Part shown: piece by piece, positions 43,874-53,210 of the stretch
Numbering within the stretch: position 1 is the first letter of the stretch
Layout of the letters: each line of letters starts with the position of its first letter
Origin: Cellulophaga sp. L1A9
Lineage (GTDB): Bacteria; Bacteroidota; Bacteroidia; Flavobacteriales; Flavobacteriaceae
Direction of reading: 5' to 3'
Length of the DNA: 64,000 nucleotides
Assembly (NCBI RefSeq): GCF_009797025.1
Contig: NZ_CP047027.1
Span: 1,240,001 to 1,304,000 of the forward strand
Made by a program: the position numbers and the translations under genes
The notes under the pieces: model-generated
The model's database searches: none
Told to the model about the DNA's origin: nothing
What the model saw: only the letters and a program-made list of their open reading frames with translations

Positions 43874-46800
43874 TTAGAATCCAAAGCCTAAACCAAAGCT
43901 AAACCTTGGCCCATCTTTGCTATTAAAAAGAGCTAAATTTATTGAAATAAGATCTGCAGCGTTCAAGAAAAACCCACCTCCGTAAGAAGTATGCCAGGTA
44001 TCTGACTCTATGGTAGGAATCCAAACTTTACCATAATCAAAACCCGCATAGAGCCCCATTGCTGTAGGTAAAATACTAGTTCTCATTTTCTTTAAACTAA
44101 AGCGAAGATCTGTGTTTTGATAGTAGGAAGATTTTCCTGTAAATCGTTGATTTCTGAAACCTCTAAGGCCATCTACTCCTCCAATACTAGCACCTTGATA
44201 AAATTCATAATCATTACCAACAATAAAGTGACCTTTCCATTTGGTAGCCAAAACCAGCCTTCCATTGGGTATTAATTTGTAATCAAAAGATAAACTTGGC
44301 ACTACATAGGCAAACCCATTGTCTGTATCATTTAAATCTGTTTTATAACCAACTTTAAGCGCTGTTCCCATCCCTAAGGTAGGAAACGCTTGGTTGTCTC
44401 TATTTTGATATGTGTATTCTGCCTCCGTACCAATAAAGCTATTTCTAGTTTCTTCGCCATTGGCTTGGTAGAATTCATTGACAAACCTATCCGCTGTTTC
44501 TTCTACCTCGATAGACTCAATATTAAGCCCCGCTTTAAACTTAGCCCCTAGCCTACCCCTCCAAACTAAAGATGGGGCAAATTTTATAGTTTCTATACGT
44601 ACTCTATTATAATCTAAACTAAAATCATCATCAAAATTTTCTGTATCATTCCCAAACCCAAAAAAGTTAATCGCAAAATTAGGGCTCGTAAATCGTGCCG
44701 CAACCTCTAAATTCCAGTTTTCGAAAATATGTGCAAATTCACCGTTATAGGCAACATCATAACCACTCGTTGCAAAAAAATATGACGCTGCAATATCATG
44801 TTTCTGAGTAAAAGGGTTTTGTCTAAATCCGTTGTACGTATATGTATTTTGGAACCCCATCTTAACACCATCATCAGGATTAAAACCAATAGTGGGTATA
44901 ATCTGGTTTGTACTTGTTCTAATTTTTAAAGGCTGATACGTATTTACCGTATAATCATCCATCAACTTTACCTTAACACCTTTGACATTTTTAAGAGTAT
45001 TTTTCTTACTCTTATAATCGTAAATACTAATATTACGTGATGTTTCTATATCGTATATATCATTATTCTGCCCGCCAATCAATCTTACTTTTATGGCATT
45101 ATTCTTAACCCCCTTTACTTCAAATAAATCATCATCATCTAAACCGTATACCCAGATTTCTTTAGTGCTTTTTTTATTGAATACTTTTTCGAAAAATAAC
45201 TTTTTCTTTTTGTCTCCTATATTTCTATAGGCTTTAATTTCGGTTTCATTTTCATTTATTCTATTGATCACAAACCAATCATCTTTATCAGTACCGGTAA
45301 CTACTGCAAATTTATTTAAGATCGAAAAGTATTTTTCAGCGGTCTCTGTTATTGCAGCTAAACGTGCCAACAAAGTACTTTTTATTTCTGCCACTTTTTC
45401 ATCTCTCACTTCTTCTGGAAAGGCTAATAGTGCTTCATCAATAACTGCTGGAGTAATATTCTTCTTAAGATAATTTGCTTGTTCTATCCAATCACTCTCC
45501 GTAGTTTCTGGTAATAAAGCCATATCTAAAACATAGGTTTTAGGAGATGAATTAAAGCCTCTAACGCTTCTAATTTCATCATTAAAGCCTTCCATTAATC
45601 GCAACCCAGGTATTATACGTGTTGCAATATTCATTAAAATACCATCTCCCATTTTAGAGAATACTTGATCTCTATCTCTAGGAACAGGTTTATAAACCAC
45701 TTTTTTAGTGTCTTTATCCTTAAACTCCGCCCAACGCCATTGATCGGTATGCCTATCCCAATCTCCGATAGCCATGTCAAACAAACGAGCTCTAATATAC
45801 ACCTTGGTATCCACACTATATTTCTCGTCATCTCGCAAATCTTCCAACATAGAATCGGTACTTTTCAATTCATTGCTATACCCAAAACTCTTCAAATCTC
45901 CGTGTCCGTCTCCTGCATGCTCTTCAATCATATACAGTTCATCTCCGAATGTGTCATTGTATTCTTTTAAGGCAGACTGTTTTGGCACATAATAAAGTAC
46001 GGGATTTGTGTGGTATAAATCTACCGCATCAGATAAGGTTGCTACCGCAAAAGGGGCAAATGGATGTGCTCCTGTATAAAAATCTTCTAATAATTTTTCT
46101 GTGTAGGTATCTTTCAAATCATCTACAATATACTGATCCTGAAATGCCATGGATTGAAGGTACAATTCGGCACTTTTACGAATAGCACGCATCACATATT
46201 CTTTGCCACTCTTATCTCGTAACCGCAATGATTTAGATTGATGTCCGCCACCCTTTCTAACGGGCTCTAAACCGCCAAACAACGTATCTAACCTAACCGT
46301 TGGAGCAGAAATTTCAGTACCATAATATTTGCGGTATTTTTCTCCCCATATTTTTTCATGCAACGTTGTCTTATCAACCTCTTCATCTGTATAAATTGAT
46401 GACGTTACGGTAGCAGGAAAATTATCATCATATTTCTCTTCGTTTAAAACACGATCTCTTTTCAATACCTCAGTACCAAAAAGAAAATTTTCAGTCTCTT
46501 GATCATCCAAACCATAAAAACGAACTTTTGAAGACCCATCTTTATAGACTTCTAAAACGGAATACCCCATTTGTCCTGTAGAGAACACACTCCCATTCAA
46601 CAATTTCGTATGCCCCTTTTTTGATCCGGAGCCACTTACAATCTGTGGTGTATTTTTCTCAACGATATACTGTAAAGTATGTTCATGACCCGATGCAAAG
46701 ATCACTTTATCTGAAAACTGAGCTAAGGTGGTAATTCTATTCCGTAGCTCTCTGTACATTTTATTGTTGTTATCTTCAATAGAAGGCCCCGCTGTTTTTC

Positions 46801-47587
46801 GAAGCACATTAGCCACCGTACCAAGAACGGGTAATGGAATATTTTTGTTTGAGGGGTATAATTGTTGCTTCAAAGAAGATTGTCCGCCGTGAGAGCCGTA
46901 AGAAAACATAGGATGATGCAACGCAATTATAGTGGTACGTTCCCGATTATGCTTAATTACATCTTCTACTTCTAGCAAAAATTTATCGCGACTTTTAATA
47001 TCACATTTATCATTGATATTTGGTCGTTTATCCCAATTGGTGAGGTACCACTCTGTATCTATTGCCACCACTACGATATCATCATTAATGTCTATCGTTT
47101 TAATAGGACAACCATTCTCTGGAAAAAAAACGTCTTCACTATCTAATTTCCCTTGTATGTATTCTTGTTCTCTTTTTAGCCCTACCAAACCTTCTGTATA
47201 CCAATCGTGATTTCCGGGAATGAAAAATTTATTACCTTTAAAATTAGCTAAGGTTGCTATCTGCGCATTTAAATGACTAGCGGCCGTTTTATAGGCTAAA
47301 GTAGAGTCTACAGGATCTGGTAATCCTGCCGGATAAATATTATCTCCAAGAAAAATAGCCGTGCTATTTTTATCTGCCTTATTTAAGCGCTCTTTAAATG
47401 CTTTTAATACGGGGTTCATGCCTCCAATAGGTGATAAACCTGCATCTCCTATTAAATAAAAAGTATGCGAAACCTCTTTTGTTGTAGGTGTATCCTGTTT
47501 ATCTACTATGTTTTTGTATTTGGCACGATAAGTAGCACATCCTGAAAAAAACAAAAGAATTACGATAAGAGTAAAATGTTTACGCAT
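43874..47587 (-). CDS. Metallophosphoesterase / kinase-like / BamA-type barrel fusion lipoprotein
   Basis: A 1237-residue protein (start at the ATG at 47587, MRKHFTLIVI; an open frame to 47638 precedes the signal). Lipobox SGC, Cys17. The calcineurin-like phosphoesterase at 42-310 has all motifs intact: GDAG (D48), GDN (D82), GNHD (126-128), HH (224-225) and GHEH (300-303). Residues 440-660 look kinase-like: GGGHQS, KEYVMRAIRK, ELYMIEE (hinge-like), GDWDRH (608-613) and PRDRDQ (636-641). The C-terminal ~330 residues are a BamA/TamA-like outer-membrane barrel (GLRGFRNQRFTGKSSYYQNT, GLYAGFDYGKVW). Metal-dependent phosphate-ester cleavage at the outer membrane is likely; substrate unknown. It is divergent from the HD-PycTM gene. 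Confidence 0.8.
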   Translation of the reverse strand: MRKHFTLIVILLFFSGCATYRAKYKNIVDKQDTPTTKEVSHTFYLIGDAGLSPIGGMNPVLKAFKERLNKADKNSTAIFLGDNIYPAGLPDPVDSTLAYKTAASHLNAQIATLANFKGNKFFIPGNHDWYTEGLVGLKREQEYIQGKLDSEDVFFPENGCPIKTIDINDDIVVVAIDTEWYLTNWDKRPNINDKCDIKSRDKFLLEVEDVIKHNRERTTIIALHHPMFSYGSHGGQSSLKQQLYPSNKNIPLPVLGTVANVLRKTAGPSIEDNNNKMYRELRNRITTLAQFSDKVIFASGHEHTLQYIVEKNTPQIVSGSGSKKGHTKLLNGSVFSTGQMGYSVLEVYKDGSSKVRFYGLDDQETENFLFGTEVLKRDRVLNEEKYDDNFPATVTSSIYTDEEVDKTTLHEKIWGEKYRKYYGTEISAPTVRLDTLFGGLEPVRKGGGHQSKSLRLRDKSGKEYVMRAIRKSAELYLQSMAFQDQYIVDDLKDTYTEKLLEDFYTGAHPFAPFAVATLSDAVDLYHTNPVLYYVPKQSALKEYNDTFGDELYMIEEHAGDGHGDLKSFGYSNELKSTDSMLEDLRDDEKYSVDTKVYIRARLFDMAIGDWDRHTDQWRWAEFKDKDTKKVVYKPVPRDRDQVFSKMGDGILMNIATRIIPGLRLMEGFNDEIRSVRGFNSSPKTYVLDMALLPETTESDWIEQANYLKKNITPAVIDEALLAFPEEVRDEKVAEIKSTLLARLAAITETAEKYFSILNKFAVVTGTDKDDWFVINRINENETEIKAYRNIGDKKKKLFFEKVFNKKSTKEIWVYGLDDDDLFEVKGVKNNAIKVRLIGGQNNDIYDIETSRNISIYDYKSKKNTLKNVKGVKVKLMDDYTVNTYQPLKIRTSTNQIIPTIGFNPDDGVKMGFQNTYTYNGFRQNPFTQKHDIAASYFFATSGYDVAYNGEFAHIFENWNLEVAARFTSPNFAINFFGFGNDTENFDDDFSLDYNRVRIETIKFAPSLVWRGRLGAKFKAGLNIESIEVEETADRFVNEFYQANGEETRNSFIGTEAEYTYQNRDNQAFPTLGMGTALKVGYKTDLNDTDNGFAYVVPSLSFDYKLIPNGRLVLATKWKGHFIVGNDYEFYQGASIGGVDGLRGFRNQRFTGKSSYYQNTDLRFSLKKMRTSILPTAMGLYAGFDYGKVWIPTIESDTWHTSYGGGFFLNAADLISINLALFNSKDGPRFSFGLGFGF

Positions 47588-47642
47588 AGCAGCAAGTAAA
47601 GAGTTATAAAATTTGTAATTTGGACTTTTAATTATCATTCAT

Positions 47643-48845
47643 ATGAACGACATATTATCCAAAACCGAAGCGTATGCTACAGGACTACTAACCAAAGAAT
47701 TAGATAGTAAGTTTCTGTACCATAACCTTAGACACACTCAAAGAGTCGTTAAAAGTACTAAAGAATTACTAAACTTCTATAATCTGAAGGATGAAGAAAG
47801 TAACGCAATCACTATTGCTGCTTGGCTTCATGATATTGGATACACAGTAAGTTCTACAGACCATGAAGAACATGGGGCTAAACTAGCCAAAGCATTTTTG
47901 GAGAAATTAAATTGTGACCCCCAACTTATTGAAACGGTCTGTGAGTTAATTTTAGCAACCAAAGTGGGCCATGATCCTAAAAATATTCACGAAGAAATAA
48001 TAAAAGATGCAGATTGTTCACATTTTGCACAACGCAGTTACGTAGAGACTTCTGAACTTTTAAGGGATGAATTAGCACTATTGAAAATCGCTACTTTTAC
48101 CAGAAAAGAATGGCGTAATAAAAATATAGAATTATTTAGAACACAACATCACTATTATACAGCATATGCCAAAGAAAATTGGCAACCAAAAAAAGACGAA
48201 AATTTAACACGCTTATTAAAGAAGAAAAAGAAAAACAGTAAGCTTGTTAAAAAAGAGGAATTAAAAGTTAGTTTAAAGAATAAAAGCCCTGAACGCGGCA
48301 TTCAAACCATGTTTAGGGTAACCATGCGCAATCATTTAAAATTAAGTGATATTGCAGATACAAAAGCTAACATTTTGCTATCCGTAAATGCTATTATTAT
48401 ATCTCTGATATTAGCCAATTTGATTCCGAAGCTAGACAACCCCTCGAATGATTATTTGGTAATACCCGCTGCGATATTTGTAATTTTCAGTGTAACCTCT
48501 ATGATCATGTCTGTATTGGCTACCCGACCAAATGTAACAAGTGGCGAATTTTCTAAAGAAGATGTAGAAAACAAAAAAGTAAACCTTTTATTCTTTGGTA
48601 ATTTCCACAAAATGAAATTAGAGGAATACGAATGGGCCATTCAAGAATTAATAAAAGACCAAGAATACGTATATTCTTCCTTGACTAAGGATTTATATTT
48701 TCTAGGACTAGTATTGGATAAAAAATATAAACTTTTACGTTGGACCTATACAATTTTCATGATAGGCATGGTACTCTCTGTAATTGCTTTTTTCGTAGCC
48801 CTCAAATTCTACGGTCCTGAGCGTATTATAGAATTGCCAACCTAG
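47643..48845 (+). CDS. HD phosphohydrolase fused to a Pycsar-effector (PycTM/DUF5706) membrane domain
   Basis: A 400-residue protein. Residues 20-160 form an HD domain with H27/H31 (YHNLRHT), HD at 63-64 (AAWLHDIGYT), H74/H77 (STDHEEHGA) and an Asp in KDADCSHF near 123. After a Lys-rich linker (about 188-215), residues 220-395 match the PycTM domain: RNHLKLSDIADTKANILLSV followed by two helices (about 247-262 and 272-293) and a third near 368-390. PycTM proteins act as cyclic-pyrimidine-gated membrane effectors in Pycsar defence. No pyrimidine cyclase gene is in the window, so defence is not demonstrated. It starts 55 bp from the divergent phosphoesterase-barrel gene, an arrangement that may be functional. 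Confidence 0.82.
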   Translation: MNDILSKTEAYATGLLTKELDSKFLYHNLRHTQRVVKSTKELLNFYNLKDEESNAITIAAWLHDIGYTVSSTDHEEHGAKLAKAFLEKLNCDPQLIETVCELILATKVGHDPKNIHEEIIKDADCSHFAQRSYVETSELLRDELALLKIATFTRKEWRNKNIELFRTQHHYYTAYAKENWQPKKDENLTRLLKKKKKNSKLVKKEELKVSLKNKSPERGIQTMFRVTMRNHLKLSDIADTKANILLSVNAIIISLILANLIPKLDNPSNDYLVIPAAIFVIFSVTSMIMSVLATRPNVTSGEFSKEDVENKKVNLLFFGNFHKMKLEEYEWAIQELIKDQEYVYSSLTKDLYFLGLVLDKKYKLLRWTYTIFMIGMVLSVIAFFVALKFYGPERIIELPT

Positions 48846-48956
48846 TAGGATTCTTTTTCAGAGAACGTTTTACAATCAACCACCATTTTAATTAGTAGAC
48901 GATTTTTAGCAAAGATCGCTCTGCGCTGTTTTTAGTTGAATTAAATATAATTTTCA

Positions 48957-50045
48957 ATGGCAACCACTGGTGAAAAACTCAAAGAACGGATTAAAGAGCT
49001 CACATGCCTTTATGAGGTAACTTCAATCATTGTAAATTGTGATTACAACCAATTAGAAACGTCTTTAGAAGCAATAGTTGATTGCCTAAAAAAAGCCATG
49101 CGGTATGACCAATATGCTTTTGTATCCCTATCCTGTGACCAATACCATATTAGCTCAGACCAGAATATTCCGGAACTTGTATCCTTAAAATCCTCTATTA
49201 AAGTTTTTAATGAAGTAGATGGTCATATTATTGTAGGATACCCTAAAGACAACTACAGCTCTAGAGATTTTTTAAAAGAAGAACTTACCCTTTTAAAAAA
49301 CGTAAGTCTCGCAATAGGAAATTTATTAGAAAAAAAACAAATACGAGAAAATGAACTTGCTATAAAAAGGCAAGTTGAACGAGCAGACAGGTTAAATATA
49401 TTAGGAGAAATTACCGCAGGAATAGCACATGAATTAAACACTCCCCTCGCCAACATCTTAGGCTTTGCTGAGCTTTTGAGAAATAATATGACGGAAGAAA
49501 ATGCTATTCGTGATTTAGATAAAATTGTAGATAGCGCTATTTTCTCAAGAGAAGTAGTTAAAAAACTAATGTTTTTCACTTGTGAGATGCCGCAACAAAT
49601 GGCGGAGTTAACCATTAACCCTATCATAAAAAATGTACTAAATCTCTTAGACCCAAGCTTTAAAAAAAATAGAGTAAAATATATCCTTTCGTTTAATAAT
49701 GATGCCATTCAATTAAAAGCAGATAGTATTCAGTTAACACAGGTACTATTTAATCTAATTATGAATGCCCTTTACTTTTCACCACCAAACGCTACCATTA
49801 CCATTAAGGTTAAAGAATTGACCAACGACGTAAAAATTAGTATTTCAGATGAAGGTTCGGGGATTTCAAAAATCAATGAAGAAAAAATCTTTCAACCTTT
49901 CTTTACCACTAAACCTGTAGGTGAAGGTTCCGGTTTAGGTTTGAGTGTGGTGCATGGCATTGTAAAGAGCCATAAAGGTCAGATTGTTTACACTCCTAAC
50001 ACCCCAAAAGGAGCTACTTTTGTTGTTCATTTTCCAAAATTATAG
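48957..50045 (+). CDS. Soluble sensor histidine kinase
   Basis: A 362-residue kinase without transmembrane helices, so the signal is intracellular. Residues 1-125 form a GAF-like sensory region with several Cys (C17, C28, C43, C60). The HisKA box is AGIAHELNTPLANILGFAEL with phospho-acceptor H158. The ATP domain has LIMNALYFSPP (N box), SDEGSGI (G1), FFTTKPVGEGSGLGLSVVHG (F/G2). The gene lies 2 bp before a sigma-54 response regulator, forming a cognate two-component pair. The stimulus is unknown; the downstream glutamate dehydrogenase and sigma-54 promoter hint at nitrogen or energy status. Confidence 0.9.
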   Translation: MATTGEKLKERIKELTCLYEVTSIIVNCDYNQLETSLEAIVDCLKKAMRYDQYAFVSLSCDQYHISSDQNIPELVSLKSSIKVFNEVDGHIIVGYPKDNYSSRDFLKEELTLLKNVSLAIGNLLEKKQIRENELAIKRQVERADRLNILGEITAGIAHELNTPLANILGFAELLRNNMTEENAIRDLDKIVDSAIFSREVVKKLMFFTCEMPQQMAELTINPIIKNVLNLLDPSFKKNRVKYILSFNNDAIQLKADSIQLTQVLFNLIMNALYFSPPNATITIKVKELTNDVKISISDEGSGISKINEEKIFQPFFTTKPVGEGSGLGLSVVHGIVKSHKGQIVYTPNTPKGATFVVHFPKL

Positions 50046-50047
50046 TT

Positions 50048-51367
50048 ATGGCGTTACTTAAAGAAAATGTTTTAATAGTTGATGATGATGTTAATATTTT
50101 AGAATTGCTACAACGTCAATTACAATTATTGGACTATCATGTTTACAAGGCAGTATCTGTACGTCAAGCGCTGTATATACTTAAAGACAGTGAAATAGAC
50201 TTATTGATAACTGACATACAAATGCCAGAAGTTGATGGCTTAGAACTCCTAAAGTACACCTCAGAACATTATCCTAAAATCCCTAAATTAGTCATAACAG
50301 GTTATCCTTCTGTAGATGGTGCGTTGAATGTTATTAAATCTGGAGCTACAGATTATTTAACGAAACCTTTTACTAAAGACGAGCTTAAACATGCTGTAAA
50401 AAAGAGTCTAGAACATAAAACTACTGTTATTCCTGTTCGGAATACGAAACACTCCGAAGATTTAAATTCTGAAATGATAGGGAATTCTCCCTCATTTAAA
50501 AAAATTACCAACATTATCAATAGAGTTAAAGATAATAAGGCTACTGTATTGGTTCAAGGTGAAAGTGGTACCGGTAAAGAATTAGTTTCTAGAGCCATTC
50601 ATTATTCTGGTAAATTTTCTCGCGAACCCTTTATTGCCGTAAACTGTGCTGCTATCCCCGAAAACTTATTAGAAGCAGAACTATTTGGGTATACAAAAGG
50701 AGCATTTACTGGCGCTAATGAAAATAGAAATGGATTTTTTCAAGCTTCAAATGGAGGTACATTGTTTTTAGACGAAATAGGAAACGCTTCATTAGCAGTG
50801 CAAGCCAAATTGCTAAGAGCTTTACAGGAAAAAGAAATAACGAAAGTAGGCTCTCAGAAAATAGAAAAAATAGATGTAAGAATTATTGCTGCTACCAATG
50901 AGAACCTATCTGCAATGATCTCTCAAAAACTATTCAGAGAAGATTTGTATTACCGACTTACCGTAGTCCAGATTGTAGTACCGCCTCTTAGAGATAGAAA
51001 AGAGGACATAGGAGTATTGGTTGATAAATTTATTCGCAAATATGGTATTGAATATAAAGACAAGTTCTTAAATATATCGAAGGAAGCATTAGCAATTCTT
51101 GAAAGATACTCTTGGCCAGGAAATATTAGAGAACTTGAGAATGTTATCCAAAATGCAGTAATAATGAGTGATCGCATAATTGATGTTGAACATCTTCCTG
51201 AAAATTTAAAATTTAAAATTAAATTCCCTAAAACCTCGCTTAAACCATTGGCTGAGATAGAAAAAGAATACATTCAAAAAGTATTGCTTGCTACAAATAA
51301 CAACAAAACTAAGGCTGCGGAAATTCTTCAAATAGACCGTAAAACTTTACGTGAAAAGTTAAAATAA
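50048..51367 (+). CDS. NtrC-type sigma-54-dependent response regulator
   Basis: A 439-residue activator. The receiver domain (1-125) has the acidic pocket VDDDV (D12, D13), phospho-acceptor D56 in LLITDIQMPEVDG and the Lys in TKPF. The AAA+ domain (about 140-375) has Walker A VQGESGTGKELV, the sigma-54-contacting loop GYTKGAFTGA, Walker B TLFLDEIGN and the arginine-finger region FREDLYYRL. The C-terminal Fis-type helix-turn-helix is NKTKAAEILQIDRKTLREKL. It should act with RpoN on -24/-12 promoters; one lies 129 bp after its stop. Confidence 0.93.
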   Translation: MALLKENVLIVDDDVNILELLQRQLQLLDYHVYKAVSVRQALYILKDSEIDLLITDIQMPEVDGLELLKYTSEHYPKIPKLVITGYPSVDGALNVIKSGATDYLTKPFTKDELKHAVKKSLEHKTTVIPVRNTKHSEDLNSEMIGNSPSFKKITNIINRVKDNKATVLVQGESGTGKELVSRAIHYSGKFSREPFIAVNCAAIPENLLEAELFGYTKGAFTGANENRNGFFQASNGGTLFLDEIGNASLAVQAKLLRALQEKEITKVGSQKIEKIDVRIIAATNENLSAMISQKLFREDLYYRLTVVQIVVPPLRDRKEDIGVLVDKFIRKYGIEYKDKFLNISKEALAILERYSWPGNIRELENVIQNAVIMSDRIIDVEHLPENLKFKIKFPKTSLKPLAEIEKEYIQKVLLATNNNKTKAAEILQIDRKTLREKLK

Positions 51368-51495
51368 GTTCCGATACAAAAATACCCAAGTGATACTTTT
51401 CTACCCAATCCCTTGTACATGCTAAATTTCAAATTTTACACCTAAGTAATTGATTCTAAAATAATTAACTTTTTAAATTGAATTGCTATTTTTTC

Positions 51496-51512
51496 TTGGC
51501 ATATAACTTGCC
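51496..51512 (+). promoter_or_regulatory. Sigma-54 (-24/-12) promoter upstream of the Cys-protein/gdh genes
   Basis: TTGGCATATAACTTGCC contains GG at 51498-51499 and GC at 51510-51511 with exactly ten bases between, matching TGGCA-N5/6-TTGC. The predicted start is near 51523. It is directly downstream of a sigma-54 activator gene and upstream of glutamate dehydrogenase. In 51368-51495, the direct repeat TACCCAA(G/T) (near 51378 and 51397) could be an activator site, though this is weak. Confidence 0.65.
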
Positions 51513-51569
51513 TATTGGTCTTTGTATTCATATTTGAAAATGTTGCTAACATAAGACTATGAATTTTTA

Positions 51570-51676
51570 GGTTTTAAACTAAAAGTTTAAAACCACCATC
51601 ATAATCGTGGTTGATTGATGATATCTACTTGGCTTTCTATATCCTAGATGTAATATCTAATGAAAGTCAGGTAGAT
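51570..51676 (+). promoter_or_regulatory. Structured 5' leader downstream of the sigma-54 promoter
   Basis: GGTTTTAAAC (51570-51579) pairs perfectly with GTTTAAAACC (51585-51594). AACCAC (51591-51596) can alternatively pair with GTGGTT (51607-51612), excluding the first hairpin's 3' arm. A 15-pair stem joins 51623-51637 with 51662-51676 (13 Watson-Crick, 2 G-U), and its loop contains TAGAT (51645-51649) paired with ATCTA (51655-51659). The element lies between the predicted start (about 51523) and the small ORF at 51705. It may be a cis-regulatory RNA or a processed small RNA; no known riboswitch class was recognised. Confidence 0.5.
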
Positions 51677-51704
51677 TATTAAAACAAAAAAATAGTAATC
51701 GCTT

Positions 51705-51872
51705 ATGGAAAATTATAGCAATAGTATTTGTTCTACCTGTACACATCAAAAATATTGTGTGCTTACTCTTAATCATAAAAATATAAGTTCTTGTGATGAA
51801 TATGAGCATTTTACAGAACGTCTAAATTTTAATAAATCTGCTATTAAACGTATTCAAACACAAGGGTATTAG
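51705..51872 (+). CDS. 55-residue Cys-rich small protein
   Basis: The frame encodes MENYSNSICSTCTHQKYCVL, then 35 more residues ending in QTQGY and TAG. Cys at 9, 12, 18 and 30 form CxxC-x5-C-x11-C, a spacing compatible with a zinc site or a small Fe-S site; CDEYEHF follows the last Cys. No signal peptide is present, so it is cytoplasmic. It is preceded by a sigma-54 promoter and a structured leader, and glutamate dehydrogenase begins 16 bp later. A regulatory or chaperone role for GDH is a guess from context. Confidence 0.7.
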   Translation: MENYSNSICSTCTHQKYCVLTLNHKNISSCDEYEHFTERLNFNKSAIKRIQTQGY

Positions 51873-51888
51873 TCTAAAATAATAAACA

Positions 51889-53178
51889 ATGATTGTAAAA
51901 GAAAAAGAAGTAAAGGCTACAAAACAGGGCATGTTAGACAATGTAATGCGCCAGTTTAATAATGCCGCAGACATTATAGATTTGAACTCAAATATTAGAA
52001 AAATTCTAGAAATTACAAATAATGAATTGGTGGTGCATTTTCCTGTAAAAATGGACAGTGGAGAAGTGGAAGTTTTCACAGGGTACCGTGTACAACACAA
52101 TAACGCTTTAGGTCCTTATAAAGGCGGGTTACGTTATCATCCTACTGTGGATATTGATGCCGCTAGAGCTCTTGCTATGTGGATGACGTGGAAAACATCG
52201 CTTGCCGGATTACCCTACGGTGGCGCAAAGGGAGGTATACAACTAGACCCTTCAAAATATTCCATTTCCGAATTGGAACGAATAACAAGAAGGTTTACGT
52301 ATGCTTTAGGCGATAATATAGGGCCCGAATTAGACATTCCTGCACCAGATGTAAATACTAATCCGCAAACCATGGCTTGGATTCTAGACACGTACATGTC
52401 TACTAAATCTCCTTCCGAACGTTCAAAAAACATGCACGTAGTAACAGGCAAACCTTTGGGCGCTGGTGGTTCTGAGGGAAGAGATCGCGCCACAGGATAT
52501 GGAGTGTTCTTGAATATCAAATTTTGGGCATTAGATAAAAAAATAAGCTTAAAAGACAAGAAATTTATTGTTCAAGGTTTTGGAAACGTAGGGTATTGGA
52601 CTGCTCATTTTTTGGAAAAAGAAGGCGCTAAATTAGTAGCTGTTCAAGACCAATTTGGCTGTATTACTAATGAGAACGGAATTCCGGTAGAAAACCTTTT
52701 TGAATATACCAAAGCAAATAAAGGGAGTATTCTAGGATTCGCAAACACAACGCCCATTGCAAATAAAGATTTCTTTAGTACCGACTGTGATATTTGCATA
52801 CCAGCAGCATTAGGAAATCAAATTACTGAAGAAAACGCTCCTTTAATAAAGGCTTATTTAATTGCGGAAGGTGCAAATGGCCCAACAGATGTAAATGCCG
52901 AAACAATATTATTAAAAAAAGGAACTGATATTATCCCTGATATTCTATGCAACTCTGGAGGAGTTATTTGCAGTTATTTTGAATGGCTTCAAAACAGAAA
53001 TGGAGAAATATGGCACCTCAACGAGGTCTTAGAAAAACTAGAGAAAAAACTAGAAGAGTCCTTTAGAAAAGTAATTGAAACATCAAAAAAGAGAGGTGTA
53101 GATATGAGGACAGCAGCTTTTATTATTGCCATTGAACGATTAGAGCTTGCTTATGTACAAAGAGGAATTTTTCCTTAA
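51889..53178 (+). CDS. gdhA: Glutamate dehydrogenase (Glu/Leu/Phe/Val dehydrogenase family)
   Basis: A 429-residue hexameric-type dehydrogenase interconverting glutamate with 2-oxoglutarate and ammonia. GYRVQHNNALGPYKGGLRYH near residue 63, then WKTSLAGLPYGGAKGGI near residue 103, contain the substrate Lys residues and the catalytic Lys of the LPYGGAKGG motif. QGFGNVGYWTAHFLEKEGAK near 226 is the NAD(P)-binding Rossmann motif. The length suits the ~420-residue class. Cofactor and direction are not determined. Placement behind a sigma-54 promoter suggests nitrogen-responsive expression. Confidence 0.93.
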   Translation: MIVKEKEVKATKQGMLDNVMRQFNNAADIIDLNSNIRKILEITNNELVVHFPVKMDSGEVEVFTGYRVQHNNALGPYKGGLRYHPTVDIDAARALAMWMTWKTSLAGLPYGGAKGGIQLDPSKYSISELERITRRFTYALGDNIGPELDIPAPDVNTNPQTMAWILDTYMSTKSPSERSKNMHVVTGKPLGAGGSEGRDRATGYGVFLNIKFWALDKKISLKDKKFIVQGFGNVGYWTAHFLEKEGAKLVAVQDQFGCITNENGIPVENLFEYTKANKGSILGFANTTPIANKDFFSTDCDICIPAALGNQITEENAPLIKAYLIAEGANGPTDVNAETILLKKGTDIIPDILCNSGGVICSYFEWLQNRNGEIWHLNEVLEKLEKKLEESFRKVIETSKKRGVDMRTAAFIIAIERLELAYVQRGIFP

Positions 53179-53210
53179 TAGCGCGTGCTATTAAAATAAA
53201 ATGAGGCAAA

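Noticed and set aside
47643..48845. Complete Pycsar defence system
   Set aside because: Only an effector-type domain is present; no pyrimidine cyclase gene is in the window.
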